A DNA stretch of 64,000 nt, taken from Cavenderia fasciculata (lineage: Eukaryota; Evosea; Eumycetozoa; Acytosteliales; Cavenderiaceae). A program made the position numbers and the translations under genes. The stretch spans positions 847,336-911,335 of the forward strand of contig NW_004457718.1 of NCBI RefSeq assembly GCF_000203815.1, read 5' to 3'. The notes under the pieces were generated by a model. The model worked only from the letters and a program-made list of their open reading frames with translations, was not told where the DNA came from and searched no databases. Of this stretch, positions 54,594 to 64,000 are shown piece after piece (the first letter of the stretch is position 1; each line of letters opens with the position of its first letter).

Positions 54594-56057
54594 ATGTTTA
54601 AACAAGTATACTTATTATCAGTGATCTATATTATTATAGTCATACTACTATCTTCTTCTTCTTCTAGATCATCGTCATTGGTAGTATCAGGACAATCAAT
54701 CAACAACAATAGTAATTGTACAATTGGAGGATGGACAGCTGATAGTTGTTTTGACTATAAATACATCTACAACAATCAGAATTACACAGTTACATTCAAC
54801 AATACAGTTCTCGATATCCCAGTTGGTACATCATTATATTTTGTAGGTGATGTCGTCATTGATAGTACTGTCGATCTTCGTTTCAATTGCAAAGCTGAGT
54901 CAAAGGACGGTAAACCTTCATCTAAAACCTATTGTAACCAAATAGAAACAAAAGGAACTTTTTATTATGGTGTCATAGATGTAACAGCTACCATTGATAT
55001 GATGGACAACCTCTATCCTGAATGGTTAACATCTCTCAATTTAACTTATACCTTTCACACATTGAATCTAGTCGAAGGAAAGGTAAAAGCATTGAATTTA
55101 TCCGAATACAGTTCCGTCTTTATACATACCAACCAAATTTGTAAGTTATATAAAAATTATATAAATATGTATAAATATAGCTAGCTATACACTGACTCAC
55201 CAACAACATTTCAATTTAATATTTATAGTACCAAGTATTATGGATGATTTCAACTGTGAATATATCAGTCCTGATGCATTTTCTTCAAAAATCTATTGTG
55301 GTAAGTTTTTTTAAATCCAAATGCATTTGGACCATTATAAATTAAACTAATTTAATACATTATCTTTTTTTTATTTATTAGTAAAAAATGGAAAATTATC
55401 ACCTGGAATGATGGTCAATGTTTCAGCAACTTGTCCAGATACTGTTTGTTTTAGCTTACCAATTGCATATTTTAAAACAGATCTAATGACTCTTTGTGAA
55501 GTGGATTCGGTTCTTACTCGTGTACGTAAGCCAATTATTATTATTAATAGTTAAAAATATATTTCTAACCATTATTTATATTATATATATATTATTAAAT
55601 ATAGGGAATTAAAAATGCAGGTGGTAGCTATGAATACAGAATTAAAGTAAATCCAGCATCTAGAATAGTTGATCCTTATCCTTTGATTCCAGAATTTATT
55701 CAAAATTTATTAAATGTGTATTTATCAACCGTGATCACTGTCACTGACCCACTTGCTCACTGGATTCTTTTTTCATACAATTCTTTTTCTTTTCTTTTTG
55801 TTATTTTATTTAATATTTAATTTTTTAGAACGATAACAGGTACCGCTAACAATACAGAGAATCAAATCATTTATAACCAAACTCTTCTTATTTATGTCAA
55901 CAATCAATTGGTTCATGCAAATGGTACAACCTATGAAATCCCTGCTGACAGCAGCACTGATCCAAATCCCGAACCTTCATCTGCTTCTTATTTAAATCAA
56001 TCCAAAATGATGATGATGATGATTATTATTATTATTGTATTGATCGCAATATTGTAA
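54594..56057 (+). CDS. Secreted or GPI-anchored glycoprotein, 366 aa, five exons
   Basis: Exons 54594-55140, 55229-55300, 55382-55521, 55605-55717 and 55829-56057 give a continuous frame. Residues 1-35 are a signal peptide (VYLLSVIYIIIVILLSS, then a Ser run). The mature part has many Asn-x-Ser/Thr sites (NNSNCT, NYTVTFNNT, LNLTYT, ALNLSEYS) and paired Cys, as in extracellular dictyostelid proteins. The C-terminus has a Ser-rich stretch and ends in a hydrophobic helix (MMMMIIIIIIVLIAIL), which fits a GPI signal or a single TM anchor. The start at 54594 is preferred to the in-frame 54522 ATG because the signal peptide then begins at residue 1. No family recognised. Confidence 0.75.
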
Positions 56058-56367
56058 TAACAAAATAAATAAATAATTAAAAAATATTTTAGAACATTTT
56101 TTGAAAGAATTATACTTGGGTTTTTGTATGCAACCAAAAATCAGATTTGTGTTTGTTTGGTGTTATTTATAACATACACCAACCACCGTGCCTCCATTTG
56201 TTGATCATCAACAACAACAACAACAACACACCGATTGATTCTCCATGGAAATAGTTATTTGAACCAAGGTTGTCATATGTGATGTGCAATGACAAACAAA
56301 CACCAAACCTAATGTTTGTTCTTATATTTCGATATAAATAATAATATAATATATATAAATAGAAGAC
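56058..56367. other. Intergenic
   Basis: AT-rich with CAACAACAACAACAACA near 56209. No gene. Confidence 0.5.
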
Positions 56368-57132
56368 ATGTTGTGTAAACAACCATCATCAAAGTTTATA
56401 GATGTAATCGAAAAGTTGGCAATAGAAAGAGAAAAGAAAAAGACCAACAACAAAAAAGATGATAATAATAGATACACAAGTAACAACAACTATAAACAAC
56501 TATATAATGATATGATAACAACAATAGAAAAAGGACAAGAGGAAACAGTAATATCATGGTTATTACATTATTGTTGTAGAACCGAGAAATACTCTTGTAT
56601 GTCGCAGAGCAGAGCGACCATTGAATAAAACTATTGGACTAGTTTCTAGAAATATTTGATATTACTCACACTCTATATAGATTAAAAAACAATCAATCTA
56701 TCTACTATATAAAGCTCTCAAGAAATTAATCTCCATTGCCAAAACTACTACTACTACTACTACTACTACTACGACCGATTGTTATTGGAATTATAATCGA
56801 GATATTGTACAACCTACATTCAATGTTTTGATATCCAATAATAATAATAATAATGATGTTGATTATGATGAGGAATCAAAAACTCTATTAATATCAATAT
56901 TGACTATTCTAAATGTTAGTGCCACTGATGGTATGTATCTTTTATTCATCCAATCACTACACTTACTAATAATGATTTATTTATAGATGAATATTTAGAG
57001 TATCTAAAGCTTTTAGAGAATACGATTCGAAATCGTCGCGATAAAGAAGAACACAGGAACCTAAAAAAACAATCAGATGATATACGTGCTTGCAACAAGT
57101 TGTCTCCATTCAATCTTCATAACTCCTCATGA
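56368..57132 (+). pseudogene. 5' part of a decayed helical (solenoid-type) gene
   Basis: Three exon-like blocks are separated by plausible introns: 56368 to about 56598, about 56682-56931 and about 56987-57132. They encode Lys/Asn-rich and helical sequence (FIDVIEKLAIEREKKK; QLYNDMITTIEKGQEE; LEYLKLLENTIRNRRDKEE), with a Thr run from (ACT)n at 56747-56772. The frame ends at a TGA near 57132, and the following 650 bases are unlike the gene, which resumes near 57800. Boundaries are approximate. Confidence 0.5.
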
Positions 57133-57800
57133 AGGTCTCACGAGATTTCCTGCATATCTTTCATGTCTTTAATAATGTGACCTCATCGATGCAATATGAA
57201 GTGCACATGTTTAAAAAAGTGAGGGGTCAAATCTGAGGATCCTCAAATCCTGATATCCTTCGGTCGCCACTGGGAGCAGTATTCGCTGAACAGTGTCGAA
57301 TGAGAATCCCATCTCCGGTCTATCAGCTCGCAACCAACAGGGATGACCCAAAAAAAAGGAGGCAAATATGTTTTTTGAAAAATGATAAAAAAATAAATTA
57401 TATAATTTATTATTCTTTATTTTTATTTATATTTATTATATAATTATTTATTAAAAGTAAATGATAAAAAAATACTATTGGTTTGTTTTAGGTCTTTTTT
57501 TGTACCAATTTCAAAGATCAGTATTTATAATGATATTCCTTAGATTTAAATTAAAATAGCAACATCGGGACGAACTAGCTCAGGTCGCAACAAGATCAGC
57601 AACTGATCATGTCTCAAAAGGAAGGACCCTCGTCTGTTTTTTTGATCACGACATTTTTCATCTGCAGTATATGAGTGCTACGTGTCATGTTAATGATGAT
57701 CAGTTGCAGATCTCATGGTTGTTACAATTTCTTTGTCATGAACTGAATTTTTTGTTGTCATGAGTTGATCATGTCAAGAGGGTGACTTTATTTTTATGCT
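57133..57800. other. Insertion-like sequence splitting the decayed gene
   Basis: A less AT-rich segment (57133-57350) without open frames is followed by an AT-rich patch (57360-57550) and another mixed segment with repeated GATCATGTC words. I find no TIR, ORF or RNA signature that identifies it. It could be a remnant of a mobile element. Confidence 0.4.
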
Positions 57801-59563
57801 CCTGTGAAATCAGAGAGATCATTCTCAAGATCATGGAATCGATTGAATCGAAACAAGTTCAACTTTTGGATGCTGAACCGAGAATAATCTTTGATAACAT
57901 TATGGCAAGCTTTCTCACTGATGAAAGTAATATTCAATACCAATTACGAGCAATTGATATAATCAAATTAAAGAGTCAAGTAAGAGACAATGATGGATGT
58001 CAATAGTGGAAAAGTCAAACTATGATGATTACGAATTCTATTCTAAACAAAAGTTATTTTGCAATGAAACAGTAATACAACATTTACTCGATCTATTAGA
58101 ATGGTCTGTTCAATCAGAAGGAATAATTCCTTCTTGGAAGAACTTTATTGATTACATTGACCCAACCAAATATAAATATGTATGTATATTGTGTTGTAAA
58201 AAAGGTATTGTAATTTAATTAATAATATTAATAATATTTAATCCATCTCTACAGGTATCATCTCGAATATTCCCAATGATGCTCAAACAATTGTATCAAA
58301 TGGAGACTGGTAGTAGAGAAAAAATGGATGTATTGCGCGTTTTCCAAGACATAGGAGCAACGGTGGGTATGAAGTATTTTGCAAGATATCTATTTGAAAT
58401 GATACAACACTGCATCAAAACTGGAGAAGTGGAGTATATTTGGGGAGTTCGAGGGAAGACTGGAAGGATTGGAGTTATATTTCGATTTATCTCCCATCCA
58501 TCATGAAACAACTCCTCCTCTGCTTCAATCAATTGAAACCTTCCCAAAGAGGACATTTCCTCAAGTATATCTTGTGTGTCGTGATTGACAAAGTCTATCA
58601 TATTTCCGACACTTGGTTGACCATGTATGCAAACTTGACACTGTCGATATGATGTGCGGCATGATACAGGCAACAGTGGCCAAGGAAGGGGTCAGCAGTC
58701 CAAACAGTCAACTCTTGTTTGACCGTTTCATCAAAATAGTGATGGATCCACCATCAACATCAAGTATGAAGAATCAATCATGGTACTCTAGGATGAATGC
58801 AATGGCAGAGATGATTGGCGTGATACAAGGAGGCATTTGGACAAATCATCAAATTCAAGTATTCACCAAACGTGATAATGAATATTTTCAAAAATTAAAG
58901 AAAATCTCTTCAAAACAATATAAAAAATCATACAAGAGGTCTGAGAATTTAAAGAGAGCACTATTCGATTGGATGCAAAATCACTTTGTTCTATGTCTCC
59001 TTTTCATTTCACCAAACCCAAAAACCATCATCAACAATCAAGAAATGCAAACATTGTTACTCGAAATGGCTCGGACATCGTTGGATGAATTTATAACAAT
59101 GGCACCCATCTTTGAAAATGCCTATTGTTATTTCATTCCAACTATTGTACTTAGATGGCAATTATTATTATTACTTTACATTGAACAACAAGACAAGGTA
59201 AAAGTAGTACTAGACTATTATCAGAAAATAGTACCACTATTACTTGTGAATAACATTCCCGATGAATCACAGTATATAGGCGATGACTATCAATACATGA
59301 CAGGTTCGTTTTGGTTGATAATCAAGATCCTTGTCAAAAATATGGATCAACAACAGTGTCAAATACATTTGAACAAGATTCACCAAATGATGATTGATTT
59401 TAATGATGAAAGACAAAGTCAATTACCGAACCATTTTTGCTTGTTGTTAGAGACATTGTGGAGAGTTCAAGAATATGACGACTATGACGATGATGACGAA
59501 CGTCTTTGTCATCAATTCATCACAAAAGTAGATGATCGCTATTTGTTGAAACAAATAAATTAA
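57800..59563 (+). pseudogene. 3' part of the decayed solenoid gene, with frameshifts and a long intact 3' frame
   Basis: The reading passes through 57800-57984 (IILKIMESIESKQ), 58000-58180 in a shifted frame (SNYDDYEFYSKQK), then after an intron 58255-58440 (MMLKQLYQMETGS). It shifts again near 58450 (SYISIYLPSIMKQLLL) and near 58600, and continues as one 316-codon open frame to 59563 (LVDHVCKLDTVDMMCG; NSQLLFDRFIKIVM; GGIWTNHQIQVFTKR). At least three shifts and the upstream insertion indicate decay, although the final frame is long. A diverged inverted paralogue fragment lies at 51310-52540. The product was a large helical protein of unknown role. Confidence 0.6.
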
Positions 59564-59764
59564 AATGAATAGTTTGTCATCCAAAGAAAAAAGACAGATG
59601 TTTGTCTTCTGGTTTTTTGACAAGACATAATTAATTATTATCATTATCATTGTTTATGTTGCACTGTAATGAATGAAACGAAAGAAGAACTAAACTAAAC
59701 TATTGATCAATAGTAGTTATTCAATAGATTAGAAGATAGATAGATAGATAGATAGATTAGAAGT

Positions 59765-62126
59765 ATGACAAGTTCGACAATTTCATTTCAAAGTGTATTT
59801 AGAAATCAAACGATTAGACAATCAATATTTGATCATGTCAGTTTGATATCACAACAACAAACATCAATAGGGAACCCTATTGATAAGATTAAATGGGGTC
59901 CACATCAAACAAACATATCACTTCAAGGAAAGGATATTGTAAAGTTACCTCATCTTGCAATGATTAGCAAGTATGCAATGCCATGGGACTTTATCAAACA
60001 TTATTTACCACCTCGAGAGAATGTATTGTTTGAAAGAAGAATGCATTCAATTACAAAGTATTGTGGTCATCCAAATGCTAGGTTGGATACACTCTTACAA
60101 CTATTAGAATGGTCACCTGATTATAATCCAAATCAAGATGTTGTTACAGGTCTTGAAAAGACCTATTACTCTTTACTTGCAATCAATGTTGTTAAGTCGG
60201 GTCATTCAGATATACTGACCTATCTTATGAATGTATACCCAAATATCAACTTGAACAAGACAAAAGAATCGGCTGCTGAATTTGGGTATCTCCTCATTCT
60301 CCAAATACTCGATACTCTAGAAAAAGGAGGTAATTACTCTACCAATGAAATGAATAGAGCTGCAAAGAATGGACATTTAAGTGTAGTAGAGTATTTACAC
60401 AATCAAGGTGCTAAATGTACTGATATTGCAATGGATTATTCCGCTTGTAGAGGTCACTTTGATGTATTAAAGGTATGGTAGTCATAGTTGGTAAATATTT
60501 TCAACAAACTAACAAAACAATATTAGTTTCTTCATTTTAATCGTAGTGAAGGGTGCACAACTGATGCTATGGATGGAGCAGCATCAATTGGTAATATGGA
60601 AATATTAAAGGTATTTAAATATTTAATTGAAATGGAATGGAATGGCTCAAGAGTACCAACCAAAACTAACTAACCAATTAACTATTACAGTTTCTTCATG
60701 AAAATAGAACTGAAGGATGTACAAATCAAGCTTTGAATTCAGCTGCAGAGAATGGACATTTAGAGGTGTTAAAGGTATATATTTATATGGAATATTTATT
60801 ATTATTACAAAACTAACAACTCTATTATATTCTATTTAGTTTATTCATTTGAATAAAAGTGATCAATGCTGGACAAAACAAGTTATGAATGTAGCAGCAT
60901 TTAAAAATCATTTAGAGATTGTTGAATGGTTACATTATAATCGAAGTGAGGGTTGCACAACCAATGCGATGGATAGAACAACCAGTTTGGATATAGTTAA
61001 ATTCTTGCATTTTAATAGAACAGAAGGATGTACAAAAGATGCTATGGATTTTGCAACCATTGATATGACTACAAGTTTAGATATTATTAAATTTCTAAAT
61101 GAAAATAGATCAGAAGGATGTACTACCTATGCAATTGATAATGTAGTTTTACTTGAAAATAACTTTAATATTATAAATGTATGTAATTCATTAATATTAA
61201 TAATATTAGATATTAATACATTTATTTTATTTGTTTGTTAATATTAGTATCTAACTTTATATAGAACTGAAGGAGGGTCAAAAAAAGCTTTGGAAAATGC
61301 AGCAACAAGTAATTTCTGTGATCTTGATATGATTATATTTCTACATGAAACACTCCATATTGAATGTACGGAATATGTATTGGTCAATGCTGCGGATAAA
61401 GGTCGATTGGATGTCATTGAATATTTCCATCGTCTGTATCCACACCGATCAGATATATGGACAACCTCTGTTATGAATCGTGCTTCATATGGCGGCCATT
61501 TAAATATTGTAAAGGTTAGTTATAGTATTCTTTTATAATTATACTTTAATCATTTAATTAATATTAATATTTTTATTATTATTTATAGTTTTTACATTTA
61601 AATAGATCAGAAGGATGTACAACCAATGCAATGGTATGGGCAGCACAAAGAAATCATTTAAATATTGTACAATTCCTACATGAAAATAGAACAGAAGGAG
61701 CAACTCCAAAAGCAATGGATATGGCAGCCGCCAATGGATATTTTGATATTTTAAAAGTTTGTATCCATCATCACGGTATCACATAATATATTTATACGAA
61801 TTCATCCATATATATATATATAGTATTTACATTATAATAGAAATGAAGGATGTAGTTTTGAAGCTTTGGATAATGCAACAAAAAATGGATTTGTTGAAAT
61901 AATAGAATTTCTTTACCAAAATCGAACAGAAGGATGTTCCTATCAAGTATTGATTAAACCAAATTCACAAGTTGCAACCACCTATGATGCATTAAAGTAC
62001 TTGATAGACAACAATGCACTTCCAGCTACCCTCCTACCAGACCAACTCACAAAATACAAAGAATATTCAAAAGTATCACAAGACTATGAATATATTCATC
62101 TTATTGATCAATACTACCAAATTTAA
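59765..62126 (+). CDS. Ankyrin-like repeat protein 6, 650 aa, seven exons
   Basis: Exons 59765-60472, 60527-60610, 60691-60774, 60840-61178, 61248-61514, 61589-61756 and 61824-62126. Exons 2 and 3 are 84 bp, one repeat each; exon 6 is 168 bp, two repeats. The N-terminal domain is very close to that of gene 5 (LQGKDIVKLPHLAMISKYAMPW; LFERRMHSITKYCGHPNARL; LLEWSPDYNP). Some repeats have lost the consensus (VIHLNKSDQCWTKQVMNVAA). The C-terminal cap reads ALKYLIDNNALPATLL. It lies about 12 kb from gene 5, across the rearranged region. Confidence 0.86.
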
Positions 62127-62441
62127 ATAAAATAATAAATAGTAGGAGGAACTTTGAAAAAAACCACCCTAAAAATAAATTAAAAAAAATTAAAAAATAA
62201 ATGCTTCTGTTTGAGGGTGAGGTCATGATGATTGTTAGGTACCTAACACTGAAGAGATAGACAGACAAAGAGAGAGAGACAGAGAGATTATAGTGATTGT
62301 GATTTTACAGATAGATAGAATAGTATAAGATATAATATATATATCTCTCTACTATCCTAAACTACTGGAAATCAATCAAACAATCCAAACAAACAAACAA
62401 ACAAACAAAACAAATAACATATCTTTTGTCTATATATCTAT

Positions 62442-62472
<31 letters not shown>

Positions 62473-62821
62473 TATTATATATCTAAAAGAGAAAGAGATA
62501 GATATTATATATATTTATAATACTACTGTTGTCAAAAGTAGTAGAAAACAAAAAAGAATCAGACAACAAACGAGAATAACAACAACGACAAGAAGAAACT
62601 ATCTATCACTATGCGTTTGAAAGCTGATACTAGTATACCGATCAATACATTGCCTTCTCATTCTTCTATATCAAGTAGTAGTAGTAGTAAACCTCGTTCA
62701 ACTAGTAGTAGTAAAAGGTTAAATTGAACCAAAAAGAGTGCTCCCCAAAAAAGAACCTCAGCCTACTCTTACAAACAACTACAAACAACCTACAACCACA
62801 ACTCTAAAAGAAGAAAAGAAA
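62127..62821. other. Intergenic and leader region of the polyQ gene
   Basis: Contains (AAAC)n at 62388-62409 and (TTTA)n at 62439-62472. An ATG at 62611 opens a 38-codon Ser-rich frame ending TGA at 62727. The downstream frame is open from 62719, so this is either an upstream ORF or the true N-terminus separated by a single-base shift. Confidence 0.5.
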
Positions 62822-64000
62822 ATGACAAAAATGAATGAAGCTGCTTTTTCATTCCTATCCAATATATCCCTACAAGGAGGTAAATCTAAAAAGAAGCACC
62901 AACAACAACAACAACTACAACAGCAGCAGCAGCAACAACAACAACAACAACAACAATTACAAGAACAACAAAAAAATCAATCTTCATCATCTTCTTCAAC
63001 TTCATCAACTTCTAATTCTTCATCGTCATCACCAAATAAAATCTTGTTAACCAATTATTCATCACGTCCAATTACATCTGCAACACAATTGGAACAACAA
63101 TGTCACACATGGATATTTAATTTACCATTCCCCACCTACAAATCAATCGATGCCAAACAAGGTTCACAAGTTGTCCTCAATGTCAAACAACAAAACATCA
63201 CTCTTAAAAAAGGAGACAAGTTTTACTTTTCAATGACTGTTCCTACTAAAAGTATGTAATAATAGATAGAATCAAATCGAAAAGTTATAATATATATTAA
63301 TCTTTTATTTATTTTTCTATTTCTATTTCTAGTTGATAGAATTGTATCAATAGCATCAGTGATTCAAGACCCACAACAACAAAATCCAGACTCTACGATT
63401 GATGTTGTTTTACAATTTGAAAAGATCTTTCAAGAACCAATACCTAGATCAATCTTTCAAGATGTTCCTTCACTAAAAGACTTGGCAGTATCGAAATCAT
63501 CATTTACTCGAGTGTCGGATAGCCAACTTGCAATCTTTCAAGATGTCATCAAATCATATGCCGCCAACAAGGCTAAAAAAGAGGCTATCAACTTTCTTTC
63601 TGGTATAAAGTTGGGTGAAACATCTAAAAACAACAAAGCAACAGGTGCAGACAGTGGTGGTGCAAGTGGTGGTTCAAATACACCAAGAGATAACCAATCC
63701 GATACAAACTTACATTCTGCTGTGATTGAACATCAACAATTTCAACCACCACCGCAAACAATTAATATTAATAATATTAATAATAATAATAATGTCACTA
63801 CTACTCCAACAATAATGACAATTCCTTTTAATAATAATAATAGTGGAAATAATATTCCATCTATTGAAACTTTGCAACAACAGACCATTATTGGTATGAC
63901 AACAAATGTAAATCAAGTAACATCATCAACCTCTACTACAACGACGACAACAACACAACAACAACTACCATCTACCAATTTGGGTGTAAATAATAATAAT
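62822..64000 (+). CDS. PolyQ/Ser-rich protein with a possible PUA/EVE-like domain, 3' truncated by the window
   Basis: Exon 1 is 62822-63251, with donor GTATGT. Exon 2 starts at 63333 and is still open at the window end. After MTKMNEAAFSFLSNI come a polyQ run with interspersed Leu and a Ser/Thr run. A folded block follows (CHTWIFNLPFPTYKSIDAKQ, then LKKGDKFYFSMTVPTK and VSIASVIQDPQQ). The W-x-F, YKSID and KGD-x-F-F pattern suggests a PUA-like or EVE-like fold that binds modified nucleic acid, but this is weak. Asn, Thr and Gln-rich linkers follow. The in-frame sequence upstream of 62822 is open to 62722, so the start may be further 5'. Confidence 0.6.

Noticed and set aside
57540-57600. Possible tRNA-like segment containing ACTAGCTCAGGTCGC
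   Set aside because: No matching acceptor stem or T-loop could be found around it.

Overview
The window reads as nuclear DNA of a dictyostelid social amoeba. It is very AT-rich, with TAA stops, short GT..AG introns (often GTATGT donors), many tri- and tetranucleotide microsatellites, polyN/polyQ tracts, and large tandem families of ankyrin-like proteins. The species cannot be fixed from sequence alone.

Region 1 (834-16987) is a complete integrated Polinton/Maverick or Polinton-like virus of 16,154 bp. It has near-identical terminal inverted repeats (left 286 bp, right 273 bp) and a perfect 6-bp target duplication (GTTGGT). Between the repeats lie an SF3 helicase, a chromodomain DDE integrase, a zinc-finger protein, a short family B DNA polymerase, an adenain-type maturation protease, penton (minor capsid), major capsid, FtsK/HerA-type packaging ATPase, a small basic pVI/pX-like protein and a terminal fibre-like protein. 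It has therefore kept replication, integration and virion genes together. It also carries cargo with more host-like base use: a spliced 285-aa gene, a 209-aa ORF and a 5'-truncated glycoside hydrolase (GH13) fragment.

Region 2 (16988-32051) holds an ELMO-domain gene, two multi-exon ankyrin-like genes and six members of a four-TM membrane protein family, one of them dead. Region 3 (32052-39608) is a long gene-poor stretch, then a zf-C3HC3H (KANSL2/INO80D-like) nuclear protein, EMC3, and a probable CINP-like protein on the minus strand. Region 4 (39719-47684) is three more ankyrin-like genes, with two strong hairpins and an orphan exon between them. Region 5 (47758-50868) is a minus-strand five-exon alpha-solenoid gene.

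Region 6 (51050-59563) is a rearranged patch: an F-box-like gene with a broken 3' end, a secreted or GPI-type glycoprotein gene, a decayed and interrupted solenoid gene, and, upstream, a mosaic of duplicated and inverted scraps of all three. Region 7 (59765-64000) is a sixth ankyrin-like gene and the 5' part of a polyQ gene that runs off the window.

In all six ankyrin-like genes the introns fall in phase 0 exactly at repeat boundaries, so single 84-bp exons encode single 28-residue repeats. Exon boundaries were derived by hand from GT/AG sites, phase and reading frame; all reconstructions close to whole codons.
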